This document shows positions 1 to 8,424 of a stretch of 64,000 bases of DNA, in pieces. The stretch spans positions 62,001 through 126,000 of the forward strand of contig JAFXFC010000015.1 in the NCBI GenBank assembly GCA_017513525.1, read 5' to 3'. The DNA is from Clostridia bacterium. Lineage in GTDB: Bacteria; Bacillota; Clostridia; Oscillospirales; Acutalibacteraceae. Numbering within the stretch: position 1 is the stretch's first letter; each line of letters opens with the position of its first letter. The translations under genes and the position numbers were made by a program. A model generated the notes under the pieces. It was given only the letters and a program-made list of their open reading frames with translations. It did no database searches and was not told the DNA's origin.

Positions 1-119
1 TTTGTTTCAGGTGAAAGTGCATCCATAATATCATCATATCGGAATTCTGCTGCTTCAGCTTCAGAAGAAAAGGAAAACAGAGAAAATATAATAATAAGAA
101 AAAAGAAGATTTTTTTCAT
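1..119 (-). CDS. spoIIIAE: Stage III sporulation protein AE, N-terminal fragment
   Basis: Only the first 39 codons lie inside the window; the gene continues past position 1. The visible part starts with ATG at 119 and encodes a signal peptide: two lysines, a very hydrophobic stretch of Phe, Leu and Ile, then a Ser/Glu/Ala-rich region around residues 18-24. SpoIIIAE is a polytopic membrane component of the SpoIIIA-SpoIIQ channel between mother cell and forespore. The start overlaps the spoIIIAD stop by four bases (ATGA), as expected for a co-translated cluster. Identity rests mainly on position after spoIIIAA-AB-AC-AD plus the signal peptide. Confidence 0.85.
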   Translation of the reverse strand, partial: MKKIFFFLIIIFSLFSFSSEAEAAEFRYDDIMDALSPET

Positions 120-502
120 ACATTATTTACCAGCTGAGCGACAAAGCCTGTAAATCCTTTTATTATCGGTATACTTGCCGCTGTAATTATAACCTTTCCT
201 GCAAATTCCACTTTAGATGCCATGGCAGCCTCCCCCGAGTCCCTGCACATATCAGCCGAAAACTGCGTTACAAGAGATATACCGAGAACCTTTATAAGCA
301 CCGTGATATATTCTGCCGTGATCCCTGTTTCCTCAAAAAATAAACTAAAAACCTCAAGTGCGGCTTTTATTTCATCTCCCAGCATAAATATAAGAATTAC
401 CAAAGTGATAAGTTCACTTATAACGGCGAATTCCGGCTTGTACTGTTTTAAGAGGGTATATACCAGTATTTCGCATATGATAACTCCCGCTATCTTCAAC
501 AT
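116..502 (-). CDS. spoIIIAD: Stage III sporulation protein AD
   Basis: A hydrophobic protein of about 128 residues with at least three membrane segments, matching SpoIIIAD in length and character (for example the region EFAVISELITLVILIF and the C-terminal IIKGFTGFVAQLV). SpoIIIAD is an integral membrane subunit of the SpoIIIA complex that feeds the forespore during engulfment. ATG at 502 is preferred over the GTG at 505; it overlaps the spoIIIAC stop as TGATG. The 3' end overlaps spoIIIAE. Expression is expected from a mother-cell sigma-E promoter, but no clear promoter was identified in the cluster. Confidence 0.93.
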   Translation of the reverse strand: MLKIAGVIICEILVYTLLKQYKPEFAVISELITLVILIFMLGDEIKAALEVFSLFFEETGITAEYITVLIKVLGISLVTQFSADMCRDSGEAAMASKVEFAGKVIITAASIPIIKGFTGFVAQLVNNV

Positions 503-696
503 CACAAATTAAACACGCTCCTGACATATGAAAAAAGTGAGCCTACATATGGCAAAACCATCATTATTACGATTATAAGACCTGCAAGAGTGGTTATCAT
601 TGTATATTCCTCACGCCCCGAACGGCTGAGAACCTGATTGAGAACTGCTACGATAAGTCCCACTGCTGCAACCTTAAAAATGACCTCTATATCCGT
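502..696 (-). CDS. spoIIIAC: Stage III sporulation protein AC, apparent ACG start
   Basis: The minus strand between spoIIIAB and spoIIIAD encodes a 64-residue two-helix membrane protein containing LNQVLSRSGREEY followed by TTLAGLIIV and ending PYVGSLFSYVRSVFNL, the typical SpoIIIAC layout. In frame, the codons from the upstream stop onward contain no ATG, GTG or TTG before a GTG inside the first membrane helix (661-663). An ACG at 694-696 sits six bases after a GGGGAG ribosome binding site (703-708) and gives exactly the family length. Either ACG is used as a non-canonical start or the base is a mutation or sequence error. The stop overlaps the spoIIIAD ATG. Confidence 0.85.
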   Translation of the reverse strand, partial: TDIEVIFKVAAVGLIVAVLNQVLSRSGREEYTMITTLAGLIIVIMMVLPYVGSLFSYVRSVFNL

Positions 697-709
697 ATAT
701 ATCTCCCCT

Positions 710-1222
710 TTATATTAAAATCAAAAAGACCATAGCGGCAGCAAGAACTCCCGACATAGATATAAGTGTTCGGTTTTTATCCCACTTTTCTTCTTCTTTA
801 AGTGCATATTTCTTGAAATAAGAAGAATATTCACTGCACTTTGAGAAGAAATCTTCTTTCGAGTGTTTACCGAAGGCTTCTGAAAATGACAATAAAAGAT
901 CTTTTGAAGGGACATCCAGAAAATTTATTTCCCTGCTGTTGCTTACACTGTTTATCCATAAATCCTTTATGTTACAGCCGTAACTGAAATTTTCACTGAT
1001 AAGAGGCAAAAAAGAAAGAGATGAAAACTTCCCCCCGCTATTCATTCTTTCTATTGCTCCCGCAATATCCAATGATAACAAGGAAGATACCGAAGAAAAT
1101 TCATTAAAAAAATCTGACAGAGCCCTCAGTATTCCCAATTTTCTTTTGTGCGCATATGAAAAATATGCTCCCGTCAGACTAAGTGACAGACAAAGTGCCG
1201 TAAGTCCTATATATTTCATCAT
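710..1222 (-). CDS. spoIIIAB: Stage III sporulation protein AB
   Basis: A protein of 170 residues with an N-terminal membrane helix (about residues 4-24), a helical soluble domain and a C-terminal hydrophobic helix (about 152-170). This matches SpoIIIAB, a bitopic, GspF-like component of the SpoIIIA channel. The start overlaps the end of spoIIIAA by 44 bases, implying translational coupling. The spoIIIAC ribosome binding site lies in its stop region. Confidence 0.9.
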   Translation of the reverse strand: MMKYIGLTALCLSLSLTGAYFSYAHKRKLGILRALSDFFNEFSSVSSLLSLDIAGAIERMNSGGKFSSLSFLPLISENFSYGCNIKDLWINSVSNSREINFLDVPSKDLLLSFSEAFGKHSKEDFFSKCSEYSSYFKKYALKEEEKWDKNRTLISMSGVLAAAMVFLILI

Positions 1223-2126
1223 TTATTTCTCCCGAATTGTAAACAGATATAATTTCACCGGGGTTTTCCGATGATAAAAAAATCACTTTTCCAAAAACAT
1301 TTTCATTAAAAAGCACACGGAACTGTTTTCTTCTGATAAGTCCCTCTAAATTACTTGCATGCATTGATGCTATTAATGAAACACCGCTGTTAAGACCTTC
1401 TAAAAGAGCATTGCTTTCATGAAGTGTGCCTATCTCATCGCATATCATGTATTCAGGGGACAAAAGTCTTATTGCGTGCATTACTGCAAGTGACTTTTCC
1501 TTTCCGCTTATAACATCAGTACAAGCACCGAGATAATAACCGCCCGAAAGCTCTCCCCGTTCATCAATGACACATACTTTTTTATATTCACCGAAAACAC
1601 CGTCGGAAAGCTTCCTTGCGATATATCTTAAAAGAGTGGTCTTCCCGCTTGCAGGTGCGCCTGCAATAAGAATACCGCCGTCTGCATCATAAAAAAGACT
1701 GTCTGTTTCCTTTGAAAAAGAGATATCTTCACCCACGGGAATTCTGATAGAAACAGAAGTTATTCTGCCCTTTCCGAGCTGTTCTCCCTCACCCTTTGCA
1801 CATATCCCCATGCGGCAGGCTCCGGCATATGTAATAAACCCTTGTCTTAATTCCCTTTCATGGGAAAAACCCGAAAAGCCGATTGCACGGTCTGTTATTT
1901 CTTCAAGCTGTTCCTTTGTGGGAATAATACGGCTGTCCGTGGGGACTATTTCCGTATCACCGTTTTTTCTTATGAAGCGTATACCCTGTTTTGTATAAAA
2001 GAAAAGAGAGGTATCGGCAATAAGCCTTATTTCATATATCGATGAATAATATCTGCCTGCTTTTATAAGCGGGATTTTGAGCTCTTCGGGAAAAACCGAT
2101 AAAGCATCAAGAAACATATTTTTCAT
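1179..2126 (-). CDS. spoIIIAA: Stage III sporulation protein AA, secretion-type ATPase
   Basis: A protein of 315 residues with a Walker A motif GAPASGKTT at about 156-164 and a Walker B-like VIDERGEL at about 187-193, followed by the MICDEIGT segment typical of SpoIIIAA. The family is related to VirB11/GspE secretion ATPases and is thought to power the SpoIIIA-SpoIIQ transporter at the mother-cell face of the forespore membrane. The ATG at 2126 follows an AGAAAGGAGA ribosome binding site. It is the first gene of the cluster and overlaps spoIIIAB. The presence of this cluster marks the host as a spore former. Confidence 0.96.
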   Translation of the reverse strand: MKNMFLDALSVFPEELKIPLIKAGRYYSSIYEIRLIADTSLFFYTKQGIRFIRKNGDTEIVPTDSRIIPTKEQLEEITDRAIGFSGFSHERELRQGFITYAGACRMGICAKGEGEQLGKGRITSVSIRIPVGEDISFSKETDSLFYDADGGILIAGAPASGKTTLLRYIARKLSDGVFGEYKKVCVIDERGELSGGYYLGACTDVISGKEKSLAVMHAIRLLSPEYMICDEIGTLHESNALLEGLNSGVSLIASMHASNLEGLIRRKQFRVLFNENVFGKVIFLSSENPGEIISVYNSGEINDEIYRTYGTLSVT

Positions 2127-2223
2127 AATATCTCCTTTCTTTGCATTGTATGTATTCTTGTCCCTTCATATGACTTTGCTGACAATTTCCGACATTAAAA
2201 TACCGATAATTTTTTCACAGAAC

Positions 2224-2266
2224 AAAAGAAAAAGCCGCTGCAACGAAGTACTACGTTGCAGCAGCT
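2224..2266 (-). terminator. Rho-independent terminator of the SH3-repeat gene
   Basis: The arms GCTGCAACG (2237-2245) and CGTTGCAGC (2254-2262) form a nine-base-pair stem with an eight-base loop. On the minus strand it is followed by a T-rich run (TTTTTCTTTT). It lies just after the stop of the gene ending at 2294. Confidence 0.85.
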
Positions 2267-2293
2267 TTAGGCCTGCTTACTTTTATTTTATTA

Positions 2294-3175
2294 TCAGTCA
2301 AGGTAACCCATTGCAACCCAGCCTGTAACACCGCCGAAGGTTGTTTTACCCCAATATTTGGTATAGCTGTCAGTGGAATTTGCATCATAATAAACTTCAT
2401 CTATTGTAATTTCAGATTTATCGGGAATCTGAGCTATAGCCAGAGCATCTACACTGTGTCCGTCACGCATATTAAGGTGAGGCTGTGCATCTACTGTATA
2501 TTTTCCTGTTGCATATGCTGAACCGGCATTACTTGCGGAAGTAGTAGTTTCGGGAGCAGCAGTTGTCTGCTCGGGGGCCGCTGTAGTCTGTTCGGAAGCA
2601 GATGTAGTTTGTTCGGGAGCTGCAGCTGTTGTTTCTTCCCCTTCAGTTGTATTTTCGGGAGCTGTTGTCTGCTCAGCGGGAGTGACAACACTTTCGGAAT
2701 AAGCATTTGCAAGATATGTCATAGATACCCAGCCGTCCCATCCAAGATAAACTGTTTTACCCCAATACTGAGAGCCTTCTTCAGCAGTAGCATCATATTT
2801 TACTTCCGTAACGGTAAGGAGAGTACCGTTAGGAATATCATTAACAATTTCTGCATCCTTTGTTGCATCCTTACGATGTCTGAGAGTTCCGTTAGCACCA
2901 ACATTTACGGTATACTGACCGGGAGTATATTTTTCTTCGGGAGAAGTTGTTGTTTCTGAAACAAGAGTTGTTGTCTCTTCGGGGATAGTTGTTGTTTCAT
3001 CGTTACCTGATTTTGAGCCAAGCAGTAAGGCTGCGAGAACAACCACAACAATTAGGGCAACAATTACAGCGCCGAGAATTATTTTTATAGTTTTTTCGGG
3101 ATTGCTCTTCTTCTTTTCTGTTTCAAGAACCTCTTCCTCTTCAAAAAGTTCCTCTTCAAAATTATTATCGTTCAT
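2294..3175 (-). CDS. Membrane-anchored protein with two SH3-like domains
   Basis: A 293-residue protein. Residues 1-28 are acidic and cytoplasmic, 29-53 form a membrane helix, and the rest should be outside. Two bacterial SH3-like repeats lie at about 85-156 and 224-293; both contain KYWGKT/QYWGKT and end in GWV-M-YL. They are joined by a Thr/Glu/Ala/Pro linker (about 160-217) with repeats of the type APEQTT. Such SH3b domains usually bind cell-wall peptides, so a wall-associated sensor or structural role is likely; no enzyme domain is present. The start is ATG 3175, seven bases after AAAGGAGT; an upstream in-frame ATG at 3205 has no ribosome binding site. Confidence 0.75.
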   Translation of the reverse strand: MNDNNFEEELFEEEEVLETEKKKSNPEKTIKIILGAVIVALIVVVVLAALLLGSKSGNDETTTIPEETTTLVSETTTSPEEKYTPGQYTVNVGANGTLRHRKDATKDAEIVNDIPNGTLLTVTEVKYDATAEEGSQYWGKTVYLGWDGWVSMTYLANAYSESVVTPAEQTTAPENTTEGEETTAAAPEQTTSASEQTTAAPEQTTAAPETTTSASNAGSAYATGKYTVDAQPHLNMRDGHSVDALAIAQIPDKSEITIDEVYYDANSTDSYTKYWGKTTFGGVTGWVAMGYLD

Positions 3176-3208
3176 TTTTATTACTCCTTTATAAAAACAT
3201 TGCAATAT

Positions 3209-3238
3209 ATAATATCACATTCTAATATGCTTTTTCAA
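3209..3238 (-). promoter_or_regulatory. Sigma-A-like promoter for the SH3-repeat gene
   Basis: On the minus strand TTGAAA (3233-3238) and TATTAT (3209-3214) are separated by 18 bases and lie about 35-60 bases upstream of the ATG at 3175. Confidence 0.6.
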
Positions 3239-3258
3239 GAATATTTTTACATCATCTC

Positions 3259-5298
3259 TCAAATTACATCAGAAAAAGCAATTTTGTTACCCGAAAATGC
3301 ATCCGCATCAAAGGATTTTCCGAGTATCTTAACGCTTTTGACAAGCTTTTTGGTTCTTACAAATTCATTCTTTCCGGGGCAGAACGGATAAATTCCTATT
3401 GAAGAAAATACATACCATAAAGCCATGGATCCGTTATCTTCATCGCCGGGGAAGCCGTCATCTTCAAAAGAGAATACTTCTCTGCACATTTTTTCCACCC
3501 AGAAAGAAGTCTTGTCAACTTCACCCATTTCGGAATATATATACGGCAAATGGAAGCTCGGCTGATTTGAAATAGCGCACTGACCGAAATCGGCGGCCGC
3601 CATTTCCGTCATTTCATGGATTTCACAGCCGTAACCTGCATTTTCATATATAGGGGGAGTGCTGAAAAGCTCGTCTATTTTCTCAAGAAGCTTTTCTTTT
3701 CCTCCGTAAAGAGAAGCGAGTCCTTCCATGTCATGGGGCACGGCAAAGGAATTCTGCCATGCAGAGCCTTCCGTATAATCTCTTCCCCATGAAACAGGAT
3801 TGAAATCGGGACGGAAAGTGCCGTCTTCAAATTTTGCTCTCATAAAGCCTGTTTCAGCATCAAAGAGATTTTTGTAATTATCGGCTCTCTTATAATATTC
3901 TTCCGATATGTCATTCTTGCCGAGCAGCTCAGCAATTTTTGCTATGCACCAGTCACCGTAAGCCGCATCAAGAGTAAGGTTTACGCTTTCCTTGTGTGCT
4001 TCAATGGGCACAAAACCGAGCTTTACATAGCTCTCAGCGCCGCTTCTGCCGTAATCGTCATCAGGAGAATTTGTGTTTGCGTGCTTGAGCATTCCCTCAA
4101 GTGCCTGTTCCAAGGTTTCTTTATCCATAAGACCCTTTACTGCAGCATCACATAAAACGGCATCGATAAGAGTACTTGGCATACAGCCTCGCTCACCGAT
4201 AGAAGGCCAACGGGGCAGCCAGCCGCATTCAAGATAATCGTTAACGAATGCACGGCACATTTCTTTATATTCATCACGTGCAACAAGCGCATAGAAGGGA
4301 TAACAGGTTCTGTAAGTATCCCAGAAGCCGTTATCTGTATAACGGACACCTTTTATTATCTTGCCTGTAGACGGTGAATAGTGTACTTTTTCACCGTTTT
4401 CATCTATTTCATAGCATTTATGAGGATAAAGAAAAGCGCGGTACATACAGGAATAGAAGGTTTTCATCTGCTTTTCGTCATAGGCTTCTATTTCAACTCT
4501 TGAAAGATAATTTTCCCAGAGTTCTTCCGCTTCGCTTTTTATATCATCAAAGGTTTTTCCGCTGAAATCCTGTTCCATATTAAGCTTTGCCTGCTCGAAG
4601 CTTATGTAAGATGTAGAAATAACAGCTTCTGCATAGTTCCCCAAAACCTTAAGATGAATTCCCGTCATATCTCCTTCGATATTATTGGAAACACTGCGGC
4701 ATTCATCACAGCCTACAAGGTTTTTATCCTTTGATATCTGACCTTCGCCAAATTTTACAAGACAGTACATTCTGAAATTTACTGCCTTATCATCGTTACA
4801 GTTTGTAACAACAGCATAAAGCGTATTTTCTTCGGGCACATATTTGAAGCTACTCCAATCTCTGAACGGAAGAACGGAGAACCAGTTATCTTCGCTGTCA
4901 TCAAACTGAACTCTCACAGCACCGCCTCTTTCAGTTGGCGTTACTTCAAAAATGCTTCTGCTTTTAAGGAAATTCAGTTTCATATATGAAGGTGTCATAA
5001 CAGCCGCCGAGGGACGGTAACCCGACCAACGGTTTTCACCGAAAAGCGGAGTGCGCTTCTGCGGCATAAATACAACCGTTCCGTAATCTGCTATCCAGGG
5101 ACTGGGCTGATGTGTTATTCTTACACCCTCAAGGCTTCTCGACTCCGGATGAAAAAACCAGCTGTTTTTACTTGCTGTCTGAGGAGCAAATGCACACATT
5201 GCAAAGGGGCGCTGAATAAGAGGCAGGGTATTTCCGTTGGAAAAACGGTGCACGGATGCACTTCCCTGTTTTATATTTACATACTGAGAATAATTCAT
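3259..5298 (-). CDS. GH92-family alpha-mannosidase-like glycoside hydrolase
   Basis: This 679-residue protein has hallmark GH92 motifs: GFWDTYRTCYPFYAL, GWLPRWPSIGERGCMPS, NQPSFHLPYIY and GDEDNGSMALWYVFSSIG. GH92 enzymes are calcium-dependent exo-acting alpha-mannosidases acting on N-glycans or mannans by inversion. No signal peptide is visible (it begins MNYSQYVNIKQGSAS), so it should act in the cytoplasm on imported mannosides. The ATG at 5298 follows an AAGAAGG ribosome binding site. It appears to be transcribed alone, behind the terminator of the PRPP synthetase gene. Exact linkage specificity cannot be read from sequence. Confidence 0.88.
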   Translation of the reverse strand: MNYSQYVNIKQGSASVHRFSNGNTLPLIQRPFAMCAFAPQTASKNSWFFHPESRSLEGVRITHQPSPWIADYGTVVFMPQKRTPLFGENRWSGYRPSAAVMTPSYMKLNFLKSRSIFEVTPTERGGAVRVQFDDSEDNWFSVLPFRDWSSFKYVPEENTLYAVVTNCNDDKAVNFRMYCLVKFGEGQISKDKNLVGCDECRSVSNNIEGDMTGIHLKVLGNYAEAVISTSYISFEQAKLNMEQDFSGKTFDDIKSEAEELWENYLSRVEIEAYDEKQMKTFYSCMYRAFLYPHKCYEIDENGEKVHYSPSTGKIIKGVRYTDNGFWDTYRTCYPFYALVARDEYKEMCRAFVNDYLECGWLPRWPSIGERGCMPSTLIDAVLCDAAVKGLMDKETLEQALEGMLKHANTNSPDDDYGRSGAESYVKLGFVPIEAHKESVNLTLDAAYGDWCIAKIAELLGKNDISEEYYKRADNYKNLFDAETGFMRAKFEDGTFRPDFNPVSWGRDYTEGSAWQNSFAVPHDMEGLASLYGGKEKLLEKIDELFSTPPIYENAGYGCEIHEMTEMAAADFGQCAISNQPSFHLPYIYSEMGEVDKTSFWVEKMCREVFSFEDDGFPGDEDNGSMALWYVFSSIGIYPFCPGKNEFVRTKKLVKSVKILGKSFDADAFSGNKIAFSDVI

Positions 5299-5316
5299 AA
5301 ATCTGCCTTCTTTCAG

Positions 5317-5347
5317 AAAATGCCCGGAAAGGTGAGTTTTCCGGGCA
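5317..5347 (-). terminator. Terminator after the PRPP synthetase gene
   Basis: The arms TGCCCGGAAA (5321-5330) and TTTCCGGGCA (5338-5347) form a ten-base-pair stem with a seven-base loop, followed on the minus strand by TTTTC. It separates the 5356-6546 gene from the GH92 gene. Confidence 0.8.
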
Positions 5348-5355
5348 AATATAAT

Positions 5356-6546
5356 TTATTCTGTTACTTTGATATCATAGCCGTGTTCCTCAAGGAAAGG
5401 CTTGATACGCTGAGCGTGGTTAAGAAGTGAGCTTATTGACATATCGTGATTGAGTGCATCAATAATAAGAGAAATATACTTTGAAAGGTCAACCTCGCAG
5501 AACCATGCTCTTTCGAGAAGCTCGGGAGAACGGTAAATAAGATTTGTTGTAAATACACGGCTGATATAACCATTTTCATAAGCCTCATCAAAGGCATCAA
5601 GTCCGTTGCAGAAAAGACCGAATGCACAACAAACATAAATATTTCTTGCACCCATGTTCTTCAGACGCTTAGCAACATCTATCATTGAGTCACCCGAAGA
5701 AATCATATCGTCAACAACGATAACATCCTTGCCTTCAAGGTTTGAACCTAAGAATTCGTGTGCAATAATGGGATTTCTTCCCTTTACAACTCTTGAATAA
5801 TCACGGCGCTTGTAGAACATACCGAGATCTATTCCGAGAACTGAGGAATAGTAAACACCTCTGTTGACACCGCCCTCATCGGGGGAAATGATCATAAGGT
5901 TATCCTTATCGATTTTAAGGTCATCTATATTATTCACAAGAGCCTTTATCATCTGATATGTAGTGTATACATTTTCAAAGCCCTTTGTGGGAATTGCATT
6001 CATAACTCTGGGGTCATGAGCATCAAATGTAATTATATTATCAATTCCGTAATAATCGAAAAGCTCCTGAAGCATAACCGCACAGTCAAGAGATTCTCTT
6101 GCTGTTCTCTTATGCTGTCTGCCTTCATAAAGCATAGGCATAATAACGGTAATTCTTCTTGCCTTGCCTGTCATTGCGGCAATGGCTCTCTTAAGATTTG
6201 CGTAATGCTCATCGGGGGTATAAGGCACGGTGTAACCGTAAACCTCATGAGTAACACCGTAATTGAAACAATCACAAAGGATATAGATGTCATATCCTCT
6301 TACGGATTCCTTAAGCGTGCATTTTCCTTCGCCTGTTCCGAATCTGGGAAACACTGCTTTGAGAATGTAGGAATCTCTTTCATAGCCGTTAAACGCTATT
6401 GTATCCTTGTGTTCGCTTTCTCTTTCATCTCTCCACTGCACCAGATACGAATCAATCTTACGTGCAAGCTCTTCACAACCGGGAAGTGCAATAATTCCGA
6501 GAGGACCTGAGGGAATGGTTGTAAAAGTGTCAGTATAAACCGGCAT
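5356..6546 (-). CDS. prs: Ribose-phosphate pyrophosphokinase, long form
   Basis: The protein should make PRPP from ribose-5-phosphate and ATP for nucleotide, His and Trp synthesis. Visible features are the metal-binding FDAHDPR (about 174-180), the SPDEGGVNRG segment (about 221-230) and the PRPP-binding loop VIVVDDMISSGDS (about 275-287). At 396 residues it is clearly longer than the usual 310-320 residue enzyme, with an extended N terminus and extra sequence in the flexible-loop region (MPMLYEGRQHKRTARES), so it is a divergent subfamily. The ATG at 6546 follows AAAGGAGA. A hairpin (about 6580-6602) lies in the leader. Confidence 0.88.
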   Translation of the reverse strand: MPVYTDTFTTIPSGPLGIIALPGCEELARKIDSYLVQWRDERESEHKDTIAFNGYERDSYILKAVFPRFGTGEGKCTLKESVRGYDIYILCDCFNYGVTHEVYGYTVPYTPDEHYANLKRAIAAMTGKARRITVIMPMLYEGRQHKRTARESLDCAVMLQELFDYYGIDNIITFDAHDPRVMNAIPTKGFENVYTTYQMIKALVNNIDDLKIDKDNLMIISPDEGGVNRGVYYSSVLGIDLGMFYKRRDYSRVVKGRNPIIAHEFLGSNLEGKDVIVVDDMISSGDSMIDVAKRLKNMGARNIYVCCAFGLFCNGLDAFDEAYENGYISRVFTTNLIYRSPELLERAWFCEVDLSKYISLIIDALNHDMSISSLLNHAQRIKPFLEEHGYDIKVTE

Positions 6547-6707
6547 AACAAAATCTCCTTTTATACATCTTGTTTTTAAGCTTTTCGGGAATCGACCGAA
6601 AAACTATAATACTATTTTAACTTTTTTTAAAAAATTTGCAAGACTAAATACAACATTATAAGACAAAAAATAAAGGAATTTATTCTGAAACATTTGTATA
6701 TTTTTAC

Positions 6708-7481
6708 TTAAACATTATTCATTACAGTGAAAATAAGAAGAAGCAGTCCCATAATAAGCGGCTGATGGGCTATATAAATATATAAACTCCACTTTCCTAT
6801 CTTTTCCAAAAAACTTATTCTGAAATTTAAGATCTTCATGATTTTTTCGCTTCGGGAAAGAATTTTCCATAAGAAAAAACCGAAGAAAAACATAAATATC
6901 CACGGTATAAGAGGATAATAATCAGAGGAAATAAAACCGTAAAACGGGAAACCTAAAAGAGCAGTAAAATAATTTCTGTAAAGAAATTCAGGCAGTGCTG
7001 CAATTTCAAAAGAATAATAGCCGAGCACCCCGCGGGATACTTCAAAGGTAAGTAAAAACAGGATAAAAGCTATCACGGCAAACGGAGTAGCAGGCAGCTT
7101 ATCAAATACCTTTTTTAACGGTATCATTATAAGTCCCGCAAGTCCCATGAATGTCAGAATACCGAAATATATCGGCATATCGGGAACAAAAATAAATGTT
7201 ACAAGACTTACAATAATCGACGCGCCGAGTATAAATAAAGCTCTTTTTAACGGCTTTCTGCCGAAATGTATACACATTCCCGAAAGACAAATAAAACAGC
7301 ATGCACCGAAATCTCTTATAATATCAACAACAAGCATCAGTGTTGCATCCACATCAGCACCGAAAAAAGCTACAATATCAAAAAGGGTATGATAAAAAAT
7401 CATACCCAGAATGCAAATACCTCTGACAGCGTCCAGAAGATAGTAGCGTTTATTCTGCTCAGTTTTCGCAGTAAGTTCCAT
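6708..7481 (-). CDS. DUF1624 / heparan-alpha-glucosaminide N-acetyltransferase-like membrane protein
   Basis: A polytopic membrane protein of about 257 residues with seven or eight predicted helices. It opens with the DAVRGICILGMIFYHTLFD signature of the DUF1624 family, which is related to acyltransferase-3/HGSNAT proteins that pass acetyl groups across membranes to sugars. The likely start is ATG 7481, eight bases after GAAGGG; upstream TTG codons are less likely. It overlaps the end of the hydrolase gene (stop at 7459), so the two are probably co-transcribed. The acceptor substrate is unknown. Confidence 0.75.
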   Translation of the reverse strand: MELTAKTEQNKRYYLLDAVRGICILGMIFYHTLFDIVAFFGADVDATLMLVVDIIRDFGACCFICLSGMCIHFGRKPLKRALFILGASIIVSLVTFIFVPDMPIYFGILTFMGLAGLIMIPLKKVFDKLPATPFAVIAFILFLLTFEVSRGVLGYYSFEIAALPEFLYRNYFTALLGFPFYGFISSDYYPLIPWIFMFFFGFFLWKILSRSEKIMKILNFRISFLEKIGKWSLYIYIAHQPLIMGLLLLIFTVMNNV

Positions 7482-8406
7482 CAACAATACCCTTCATAAA
7501 TTTGAGAATATCGGCATAAACCTTATCGTTGTCATCCTCGTTGAGTATCTCATGCCTGTCGGCAGGATAAAGAATGACTTCAGGCTCAATTCCTTCTTTA
7601 ACGAGAGCATCAGATACCGCAAGAACTCCTCTGCCGAACATACCTACAGGATCCTTTGCTCCCGAAACTATAAGAATGGGCAAGTTTTTGGGAAGTCTTG
7701 AAGCCCAATTAAGAGCACTTGCCTTTACGGCTAAAATTATAACCTCTTTTGCAAGTGAAGAACTGAGAGCAAAGCCGCACAAAGGATCTTCTCTGTAATT
7801 ATTTCTGTTTACAGTACTTCTTGAAAGCCAAGCGAGTTCATCATTATCCTTAAACATTCTTCCGGTAAATTTACCGAAAATCGCGTTTATTGAACCGGGA
7901 GTTCCGGAATTCTCGGGCAGCTTATCCAGCAGCTGCTTCACAGGATCTTCAAGCATCAGCACGGGAACGGGAAGCTGTCCCGTTCCGCAATAAACAGCAC
8001 CTGAAAGCCTGTCTCCGAAAGCGGCTGTATATATTCTTGCGAGAAAAGAGCCCATGGAATGACCGAAGAGAATATACGGAATTTCAGGATAACGCTTTGC
8101 CATAATATTATGCAAAGTGTTCATATCTCTTACCATGTTAACATTATCACCGTCAAAAACAAAGCCAAGCTCTGCTTCAGAGGGAGAGGTTTTTCCGTGT
8201 CCCAGATGGTCATTTCCACATACAACAAAGCCGTTTGAAGCCAGAAATCGGGCAAAATCGTCATATCTTCCGATATGCTCACTTAATCCGTGAGCGATTT
8301 GAACAACACCCAAGGGTGCTGCCTCGTCATCCTGCCAGATAAGAGCTCTTACTTTATTAACACCGTTTGAAGAAGAATAATATGCCTCTTTTCTTATAAC
8401 AGCCAA
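7459..8406 (-). CDS. Alpha/beta hydrolase, monoacylglycerol lipase-like
   Basis: A 315-residue cytoplasmic serine hydrolase of the lysophospholipase/monoglyceride lipase type. The N-terminal HGLSEHIGRYDDFARFLASNG and GNDHLGHGKT motifs are typical. The nucleophile is Ser117 in GHSMGS; the acid and His are probably in SGAKDPVG and PADRHEIL near the C terminus. It likely cleaves acyl esters such as lysolipids. It lies 18 bases after the alpha-glucosidase gene and overlaps the DUF1624 gene, suggesting one operon with the HAD phosphatase. Confidence 0.85.
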   Translation of the reverse strand: MAVIRKEAYYSSSNGVNKVRALIWQDDEAAPLGVVQIAHGLSEHIGRYDDFARFLASNGFVVCGNDHLGHGKTSPSEAELGFVFDGDNVNMVRDMNTLHNIMAKRYPEIPYILFGHSMGSFLARIYTAAFGDRLSGAVYCGTGQLPVPVLMLEDPVKQLLDKLPENSGTPGSINAIFGKFTGRMFKDNDELAWLSRSTVNRNNYREDPLCGFALSSSLAKEVIILAVKASALNWASRLPKNLPILIVSGAKDPVGMFGRGVLAVSDALVKEGIEPEVILYPADRHEILNEDDNDKVYADILKFMKGIVDGTYCEN

Positions 8407-8424
8407 CTTTTTCGCCTCCGAAAA

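Noticed and set aside
6016..6510. 164-residue plus-strand ORF inside prs
   Set aside because: Antisense shadow of the PRPP synthetase frame, without domain content.
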